From CAZVAR01 sp964625225 (lineage in GTDB: Bacteria; Pseudomonadota; Alphaproteobacteria; JAJUGE01): a DNA stretch of 10,763 nucleotides. The notes below the pieces were generated by a model. It was not told where the DNA came from and did not search any database. It saw only the letters and a program-made list of their open reading frames with translations. Position 1 is the stretch's first letter. Every line of letters starts with the position of its first letter. Positions 5,992-10,763 of the stretch are shown here, one piece after another. Location: positions 1 through 10,763 of the forward strand of contig CAZVAR010000129.1 of NCBI GenBank assembly GCA_964625225.1, written 5' to 3'. The position numbers and the translations under genes were made by a program.

Positions 5992-7590
5992 TTACTTCTT
6001 CTCCATGTTCCAGAAGAACTGTACCGGCGACTTGATCATGCCGGTGACATTGTCGCGGTACGCCACCGGGTTGAACCAGGTGCCGAAATTGCCGTGGGTC
6101 ACGACTTCCGCGTAGTTGCGCTTCTGGATGTCGATCGCGATCTGCTTCTGCTTCTCGGGGTCGGTTTCCCTGGCGAAGGCCGTCCGCATCTCCTCGATCT
6201 TTGCGTCGCACGGCCAGCCGAACCAGGCCTTCTCGACGCAGCCGGTCGAAAGCCCGGTATGCGTTACCGGGTTGACGATGTCGGCTCCGATCCACCATGT
6301 GTGGAAGATGCTCCAGCCGTTCTGGTCCAGCGGCTCCCTGACCGCGCGGCGGGAGGTGACCGTGCTCCAGTCCATCGCCTGCAGCTCGACGTTGAACCCG
6401 GCCTTGCGCAGGTTCTGCGCCGTGACCAGCGTCGCCGCGTTGGTGACCGGGATGTCGGTCATGTGCAGGATGACGACTTTCTCGCCATTGTACCCGGCCT
6501 CCTTCAGCAGCGCCTTGGCCTTCTCGAAATCCTGCTTCTTGAACGGTTCGGCCCCGGCGTCGGATGCCAGCGGCGTGCCGCAGGCGTAGTAGGACAGGCA
6601 CTCCTTCCAATATTCCGGGTCGCCGATCGCGGCCTGCATGTACTCCGCTTGGTCGATCGTATGCAGCACCGCCTGCCGGATCTTCGGGTTGTCGAACGGC
6701 GGATGCAAATGGTTCATCCGCAGCATGCCCTGGCTGCCCAGCGGGTCGAGCCGCTCGACCTTGACCCCCGGCGAGGAGGCGAGGATTGGAACGAGATCGA
6801 CCGGCGGCTGCTCGTAATAGTCCACCTCGCCGCTGATGAGCGCGTTCATCGCGGTGTTTGGGTCGGGAATGTAGTGCCACTCGAGCCGGTCGACCTTGGC
6901 GACCTTGCCGCCGGCTGCGCCGCTGACCGGCTCTTGGCGCGGGACGTAATCCGCGAACTTGGTGTAGACGACCTTGCTGCCGGGGACCCACTGGTCCTTC
7001 TCGAACTTGAAGGGGCCGGAGCCGACGACCTCGGGCACCTGGGTGAACGGGTCGGTTTCGGCCAGCCGCTTCGGCATGATGAATGGTACGTTCGAGCTGA
7101 TCTTCCCGATCGACTCCAGCACCAGGCCGTAGGGATATTTCAGCTTCATCTGGAAGGTTCGGTCGTCGACGGCCTCGATCGTGTCGATCGCCTCGTAGAG
7201 CTTTTGCCCCATGCCGTCGCGCTTGCCCCAGCGGTTGAGCGAGGCGAGCGCGTCCTCGGCCTTTACGGGTGCGCCGTCGTGGAACTTGAGGCCCTCGCGG
7301 AGCGTGAAGGTCCAGGTCAGCTTGTCGTCGCTGAGCTCCCAGCTGTCCACCATCTGCGGCTGCGGCTGCAGATTCTCGTCCATCGCGAACAGCGTGTCAT
7401 AGACGATGTAGCCGTGGTTCCGCGTGATGTACGCGGTGGTCCAGATCGGGTCGATGTTCTTCAGGTCGGCATGCGGGATGATCTTGAGGACCTTCTCCTG
7501 CGCTTCCGCCGACAGGGTCAGTCCCAGTGCCGGCAGCGTAAGTGCCGCCACGGCAGCGAATCCGGTAATCCTGCTTCTCAACGACGACAC
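5992..7590 (-). CDS. Peptide ABC transporter substrate-binding protein, family 5 (DppA/OppA type)
   Basis: Periplasmic receptor that captures the substrate and hands it to the permeases. It has 532 residues, in the family's usual range. The start is a GTG at 7590-7588, chosen because an ideal GGAGGAGG (7596-7603) lies five bases ahead and because it gives a clean Sec signal peptide. That signal has a basic start (SSLRSR), a hydrophobic core (GFAAVAALTLPALGLTL) and an AEA-Q cleavage site, with no lipobox Cys. The mature part shows the family-5 pattern: LKIIPHADLKNIDPIWTT near the N-terminus, FTLREGLKFHDGAPVKAED, GSGPFKFEKDQW, MNHLHPPFDNPKIRQAV and ALLKEAGY. Two Cys in KECLSYYACGTPL could form a disulfide. 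This subgroup is usually labelled peptide/nickel transport, but its ligands are rarely known. The neighbouring enzymes suggest N-modified amino acids or peptides. A sigma54-like promoter precedes it. Confidence 0.93.
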   Translation of the reverse strand: MSSLRSRITGFAAVAALTLPALGLTLSAEAQEKVLKIIPHADLKNIDPIWTTAYITRNHGYIVYDTLFAMDENLQPQPQMVDSWELSDDKLTWTFTLREGLKFHDGAPVKAEDALASLNRWGKRDGMGQKLYEAIDTIEAVDDRTFQMKLKYPYGLVLESIGKISSNVPFIMPKRLAETDPFTQVPEVVGSGPFKFEKDQWVPGSKVVYTKFADYVPRQEPVSGAAGGKVAKVDRLEWHYIPDPNTAMNALISGEVDYYEQPPVDLVPILASSPGVKVERLDPLGSQGMLRMNHLHPPFDNPKIRQAVLHTIDQAEYMQAAIGDPEYWKECLSYYACGTPLASDAGAEPFKKQDFEKAKALLKEAGYNGEKVVILHMTDIPVTNAATLVTAQNLRKAGFNVELQAMDWSTVTSRRAVREPLDQNGWSIFHTWWIGADIVNPVTHTGLSTGCVEKAWFGWPCDAKIEEMRTAFARETDPEKQKQIAIDIQKRNYAEVVTHGNFGTWFNPVAYRDNVTGMIKSPVQFFWNMEKK

Positions 7591-7595
7591 GATTG

Positions 7596-7603
7596 CCTCC
7601 TCC
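7596..7603 (-). promoter_or_regulatory. Ribosome binding site that fixes the GTG start of the binding protein
   Basis: Read on the minus strand, GGAGGAGG is followed by five bases (CAATC) and then GTG. This strong match favours the GTG at 7590 over the ATG 42 bases upstream, which would add 14 hydrophilic residues ahead of the signal peptide. Confidence 0.75.
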
Positions 7604-7653
7604 ACTTGTTGATTGTGATGCCTGGAGCCCACCCGCGCGGGTCGCAGCTCCTA

Positions 7654-7669
7654 AGCGATTTTCGTGCCA
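7654..7669 (-). promoter_or_regulatory. Putative sigma54 (RpoN) promoter of the transporter operon
   Basis: On the minus strand the sequence is TGGCACGAAAATCGCT. The -24 element TGGCAC is perfect. The invariant GG and GC are separated by exactly 10 bases. The -12 element is TCGCT instead of TTGCT, one mismatch. Transcription would start about 12 bases past the GC, near 7643, leaving a leader of about 50 bases that includes the strong ribosome site. I did not find a convincing NtrC site upstream. CACCGGTG at 7671-7678 is a small palindrome directly next to the -24 box. Confidence 0.5.
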
Positions 7670-8223
7670 GCACCGGTGTCGCCGCCGTGCCGGCCTCTTT
7701 AGCGAAAACCTTAAGACCCGCAATGCCGCCGGACAACCTGCTTCTGCCCGAACCCTGGGCAGGGCTGCCCGGTCTGCGACCACTGCGTTGCGGCCGGCCG
7801 GCTTCGGCGAAGAAGAGCCGGAGAGAATCCGACACCGTGATGGCGGACGGTCCGTTCCGCCGTGCCGGACGGTGAGGTGCCGGACCGGACCCGGCCGGGC
7901 CGCGGAGGATGGCCAAGGAGGAGGCAGTTGGTGCCGGCGCCGATCGGAACGGTTCCGGCGAGGCGGCAGGACCGGTGCCGGGATAAGGGGGGACCGTCGG
8001 CCGGCGCTCCGCGCTGCAATGCCCGTTTGCTGGGCACACGGCCACGAGACGCCCGCGCTGCGATCGGCCGCCGTCGAACGTCGGCATCCGGAACTTGCTC
8101 CTGCTGACGAATGCCGGTGCTTTCGCGTTGCGCGCAGGGTTCGGGCATGGCCCGGTGGCGGGGCTGGCGCCGCCGGCGTGGCCGGTCTATCAATGGTTCG
8201 ACCGTCCGCCCGAAACTCCGGTC

Positions 8224-9471
8224 ATGCTCGTGCCCGATCCGCAGCTCTCCACCTTCGCTCGTCAGCCGACCGGTTTCGCCGAGAACCCCCGGTCCGGCCG
8301 CGGCCGCCCCTACGGGGCGCGGCAGCGGCGGGTCCAGGACCGGGCGGATGTCGCCGCGGCGGCCGCCGAGATCGCGGGGTGGCCCGGCTATGCGCCGACC
8401 CCGCTGCGCGCGCTGCCGGGGCTCGCCGCCGCAGCCGGACTCGACGCGGTCTGGTACAAGGACGAGGGCGAGCGCTTCGGGCTCGGCAGCTTCAAGGCCC
8501 TCGGCGGCGCCTATGCCGTCTTCCGCCAGCTCGCCGCCGCCGTGCGGCGCGCGACCGGGGCCGCGCCGGTCGCGGCCGCCGATCTCGCGGCCGGCCGCTG
8601 GAAGGATGTCACGCGGGACATGACCGTAACCTGCGCGACCGACGGCAATCACGGCCGCTCGGTCGCGTGGGGGGCGCAGACCTTCGGCTGCCGCTGCGTG
8701 ATCTACGTCCACGAGACCGTCAGCGAGGGGCGCCGGCGTGCCATCGCCGCCTACGGCGCGGAGGTCCGGGTGGTGCCGGGCACGTATGACGACGCCGTCC
8801 GGCGCGCCGCCGAGGATGCCGCGCGCAATGGCTGGATCGTCGTCTCCGATACCTCCTGGCCGGGCTATCGCGAGATCCCCCGCGACGTGATGCACGGCTA
8901 TGCGGTCATGGGCGAGGAGGCGCTGAGCCAGATCCCCTCCGGCGAGAGGCCCACCCACGTCTTCCTGCAGGCCGGCGTTGGCTCGCTCGCCGCCGCCGTG
9001 GCCGGGCACTTCTGGGAAACGTTTGGGCCGGAGCGGCCCTGCATCGTGGTGGTCGAGCCGGATCGCGCTGCCTGCCTGTTCGCAAGCGTACGCGCGGGCG
9101 GGCCGACCGCGGTCGGCGGCGACCTCGGTACGATCATGGCCGGCCTCGCCTGCGGTGAGCCGTCGCCGCTGGCCTGGGAGATTCTGGACGAGGGCGCGGA
9201 CGCGTTCATGACGGTCACGGACGCGGCCGCTGCCGAGACGATGCGGCTGCTGGCCGCCGGCACGGCCGGCGATGCGCCGGTGATCGCCGGCGAGTCGGCG
9301 GTGGCGGGGCTTGCCGGCCTGCTCGGTGCCTGCGCCCGGCCGGACCTGCGGCAGGGCCTCGGGCTCGGGCCCGAAAGCCGTGTCCTGCTGTTCGGCAGCG
9401 AAGGTGCGACCGATCCGGAGGTCTGGGAGCGGATCGTCGGCCGCCCGCCGTATGCGGCGGACGTGTCATAG
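8224..9471 (+). CDS. dpaL: Diaminopropionate ammonia-lyase, PLP-dependent (DpaL/YgeX family)
   Basis: Fold-type II PLP enzyme that splits 2,3-diaminopropionate into pyruvate and two ammonia; characterised members accept both D and L forms and also D-serine. With the ATG at 8224 the protein has 415 residues, close to the roughly 400 of the E. coli enzyme. Lys91 in SFKALGGAYAV is the Schiff-base lysine (E. coli Lys77). Asp140 in CATDGNHGRSVAWG matches the catalytic acid Asp120. QAGVGSLAAAV is the glycine-rich phosphate loop. The frame stays open back to a TTG at 8095, but residues before 8224 are not family-like, whereas ENPRSGRGRPYG followed by EIAGWPGYAPTPL is. The 8224 start has only a weak ribosome site, so the start is uncertain. 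Compared with E. coli it has six extra residues between the Lys and the Asp. It forms an operon with the downstream hydrolase. Confidence 0.88.
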   Translation: MLVPDPQLSTFARQPTGFAENPRSGRGRPYGARQRRVQDRADVAAAAAEIAGWPGYAPTPLRALPGLAAAAGLDAVWYKDEGERFGLGSFKALGGAYAVFRQLAAAVRRATGAAPVAAADLAAGRWKDVTRDMTVTCATDGNHGRSVAWGAQTFGCRCVIYVHETVSEGRRRAIAAYGAEVRVVPGTYDDAVRRAAEDAARNGWIVVSDTSWPGYREIPRDVMHGYAVMGEEALSQIPSGERPTHVFLQAGVGSLAAAVAGHFWETFGPERPCIVVVEPDRAACLFASVRAGGPTAVGGDLGTIMAGLACGEPSPLAWEILDEGADAFMTVTDAAAAETMRLLAAGTAGDAPVIAGESAVAGLAGLLGACARPDLRQGLGLGPESRVLLFGSEGATDPEVWERIVGRPPYAADVS

Positions 9472-9474
9472 CCT

Positions 9475-9485
9475 GGAGGGGAGGA
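9475..9485 (+). promoter_or_regulatory. Ribosome binding site of the D-carbamoylase gene
   Basis: GGAGGGGAGGA ends five bases before the ATG at 9491, inside the 19-bp gap after the lyase stop (TAG, 9469-9471). It fixes this ATG as the start, although the frame is open further upstream into the lyase gene. Confidence 0.75.
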
Positions 9486-9490
9486 CGCCA

Positions 9491-10474
9491 ATGGCTCGGA
9501 TCGTCACCGTCGGCGCGGCGCAGCTCGGCCCGATCGCCCTGAACGAAAGCCGGCGCGACGTCGTGGAACGATTGATCGCGCTGCTGCACCAGGGAAAGGC
9601 GCGCGGCTGCGATCTGGTCGTCTTTCCCGAGCTGGCCCTCACCACGTTCTTTCCGCGCTGGTATATGGAAGATCAGGCCGAGATCGACCGCTTCTTCGAG
9701 ACGGAGATGCCCGGCCCGGAGACGCGGCCCCTGTTCGAGGCGGCGGAGCGGCTCGGCCTCGCCTTCTGCCTCGGCTATGCCGAGCTGACCGCGCCCGGCG
9801 CGCAGGGTCGCCGCCGGCGCTTCAACACCGCGATCCTGGTCGGTCGCGACGGCCGCATCGTCGGCAAGTACCGCAAGATCCACCTTCCCGGCCACGCCGA
9901 GCACGAGCCGTGGCGCCGCTTCCAGCATCTCGAGAAGCGCTACTTCGAGACCGGCAATCTCGGCTTCGGTGTATTCGACGCGCTCGGCGGCCGGATCGGG
10001 ATGTGCATCTGCAACGACCGGCGCTGGCCGGAGACCTACCGGGTCATGGGTCTGCAGGGCGTCGAGATGGTGCTGCTCGGCTACAATACCCCGGTCCACA
10101 ACCCGCCTGCGCCGGAGCACGACGACCTCTCGCTATTCCACAACCGGCTCGTCATGCAGTCGGGCGCCTATCAGAACGGGACCTGGGTCGTCGGCGTGGC
10201 CAAGGCCGGTGTCGAGGAGGGGGTGCCGATGATCGGCGGCTCCCAGATCATCGCGCCGTCCGGCGTGACCGTCGCCGAGGCGGCGACCCTGGGAGACGAG
10301 CTGATCGTGGCGGCCTGCGATCTCGACCTGTGCGCCTCCTACAAGCGCTCGGTCTTCAACTTCGCCGCCCATCGCGAGCCGGGCTATTACCGCCTGATCA
10401 CCGCGGTCAAGGGTGCGGTCGCGCCGGACGAGGCGAGGGGGCTGCTGACGCCTGAGGATCGGCCGGCCGATTGA
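9491..10474 (+). CDS. N-carbamoyl-D-amino-acid hydrolase (D-carbamoylase, nitrilase superfamily)
   Basis: Cytoplasmic hydrolase that converts N-carbamoyl-D-amino acids to D-amino acids, CO2 and ammonia; it is the last step of D-hydantoin degradation. It has 327 residues, with long stretches that match the Agrobacterium enzyme as I remember it: FPELALTTFFPRW, ETEMPGP, GKYRKIHLPGH, FQHLEKRYFE, ICNDRRWPET and GYNTPVHNPP. The catalytic triad is Glu47, Lys129 and Cys174; the Lys and Cys are shifted by two against the reference Lys127 and Cys172 by a small insertion (the GAQGRRRRF loop). The C-terminus is about 20 residues longer than the reference. No hydantoinase gene is in the window, so the carbamoyl substrate either comes from elsewhere or is imported. 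It lies 19 bp after the lyase gene and is almost certainly co-transcribed with it. Confidence 0.93.
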   Translation: MARIVTVGAAQLGPIALNESRRDVVERLIALLHQGKARGCDLVVFPELALTTFFPRWYMEDQAEIDRFFETEMPGPETRPLFEAAERLGLAFCLGYAELTAPGAQGRRRRFNTAILVGRDGRIVGKYRKIHLPGHAEHEPWRRFQHLEKRYFETGNLGFGVFDALGGRIGMCICNDRRWPETYRVMGLQGVEMVLLGYNTPVHNPPAPEHDDLSLFHNRLVMQSGAYQNGTWVVGVAKAGVEEGVPMIGGSQIIAPSGVTVAEAATLGDELIVAACDLDLCASYKRSVFNFAAHREPGYYRLITAVKGAVAPDEARGLLTPEDRPAD

Positions 10475-10538
10475 AGCGGCGGGGGCCGGCCCCTATCTTG
10501 CGGCGGTCCGCCACCACCGGCCGAAGATCCGCTCCCGC

Positions 10539-10763
10539 ATGACACAGACCCCGCCGAAGATCGGCATCGTCAGCCTCGGCTGCCCCAAGGCGCTTGTCGA
10601 TTCCGAGCGCATCGTCACCCACCTGCGCGCCGAGGGCTACGAGTTCTCGCGCGACTATGCCGGCGCCGATCTCGTGCTGGTCAACACCTGCGGTTTTCTC
10701 GACAGCGCCCGGGAGGAGAGCCTGGAGGCCATCGGCGAGGCGATCGCCGAGAACGGCAAGGTC
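10539..10763 (+). CDS. rimO: Ribosomal protein S12 methylthiotransferase RimO, N-terminal part, 3'-truncated by window edge
   Basis: Radical-SAM enzyme that methylthiolates an aspartate of ribosomal protein S12. Only the first 75 residues are in the window, covering the N-terminal methylthiotransferase (UPF0004) domain. Two of the three auxiliary cluster cysteines are visible, Cys15 in SLGCPKALVDSER and Cys51 in VNTCGF. DSAREESLEAIGEAIAENGKV follows E. coli RimO closely. The start is the ATG at 10539, and the ribosome site is weak. It lies 64 bp after the D-carbamoylase. The gap contains the 12-bp palindrome GGGGCCGGCCCC (10482-10493) with no T-tract, so read-through from the upstream operon is possible. 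It is a housekeeping gene and marks the boundary of the catabolic cluster. Confidence 0.93.
   Translation, partial: MTQTPPKIGIVSLGCPKALVDSERIVTHLRAEGYEFSRDYAGADLVLVNTCGFLDSAREESLEAIGEAIAENGKV

Larger units (their letters stand above)
7591..8223. other. Divergent intergenic region between the transporter operon and the lyase operon
   Basis: The left end holds the ribosome site and sigma54-like promoter of the binding protein. The rest, about 550 bp of GC-rich sequence, has no gene that I can support. Frames that stay open here have no family-like content. A short ATG frame at 7909 (25 codons, MAKEEAVGAGADRNG...) follows no good ribosome site. A small stem GCCC...GGGC lies near 8020-8035. I could not identify a convincing promoter for the rightward lyase gene. 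Confidence 0.5.

Noticed and set aside
7671..7678. CACCGGTG next to the sigma54-like promoter as an NtrC or other activator site
   Set aside because: Only eight bases, directly abutting the -24 box where activators do not normally bind, and unlike the NtrC consensus.
5462..9009. Several long open frames opposite or shifted against the transporter and lyase genes (for example plus 5887-7875, minus 5462-6991, minus 7711-9009)
   Set aside because: High GC leaves few stops in the wrong frames. Their translations are Arg/Pro/Ala/Gly- or His/Asp-rich with no domain motifs, while the genes I annotate carry complete family signatures.
10482..10493. GGGGCCGGCCCC palindrome after the D-carbamoylase gene as a terminator
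   Set aside because: It is a perfect palindrome with little room for a loop, and no T-run follows, so an intrinsic terminator cannot be supported.
1..10763. CRISPR arrays, tRNA or rRNA genes, insertion-sequence ends, phage genes
   Set aside because: I saw no regularly spaced repeats, no tRNA-like cloverleaf, no transposase or integrase motifs, and no paired terminal repeats with target duplications.

Overview
The window looks like chromosomal DNA of a GC-rich alphaproteobacterium, most likely of Rhodospirillales type. This rests on strongly GC-biased third codon positions, an N-terminal RimO that reads as alphaproteobacterial, a fused two-NBD Dpp/Opp ATPase, and extragenic palindromes of the CCTCA...TGAGG kind common in that class. 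The species cannot be fixed from sequence alone.

Layout, left to right. (1) 1-992, + strand: the 3' part of an N-acyl-D-amino-acid deacylase (D-aminoacylase), cut by the window edge. (2) 993-2015: a roughly 1 kb low-information stretch. It has an AT-rich island (about 1166-1330) with a good sigma70-like promoter, a perfect palindrome and a hairpin over a ribosome binding site. These are followed by a + strand gene that I read as broken by a TGA, a frameshift and a TAG. (3) 2025-7590, - strand: a complete Dpp/Opp-type peptide ABC importer in the order binding protein, permease B, permease C, fused double ATPase. A 511-bp gap with several palindromes separates the binding protein from the overlapping permease and ATPase genes. 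A sigma54-like promoter lies just upstream of the binding protein. (4) 7591-8223: a divergent intergenic region. (5) 8224-10474, + strand: a two-gene unit of a PLP-dependent diaminopropionate ammonia-lyase and an N-carbamoyl-D-amino-acid hydrolase, 19 bp apart. (6) 10539-end: the start of rimO, a housekeeping gene that marks the edge of the catabolic cluster.

Taken together, the accessory genes suggest uptake and nitrogen salvage of N-blocked or unusual amino acids. The ABC importer would bring in peptides or N-acylated amino acids. The D-aminoacylase and the D-carbamoylase would remove N-acyl and N-carbamoyl caps from D-amino acids. The ammonia-lyase would turn 2,3-diaminopropionate (either enantiomer in characterised members) into pyruvate and ammonia. 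A sigma54 promoter, if real, would fit nitrogen-limitation control. The enzyme family calls are strong. The joint pathway and its substrate are inference.
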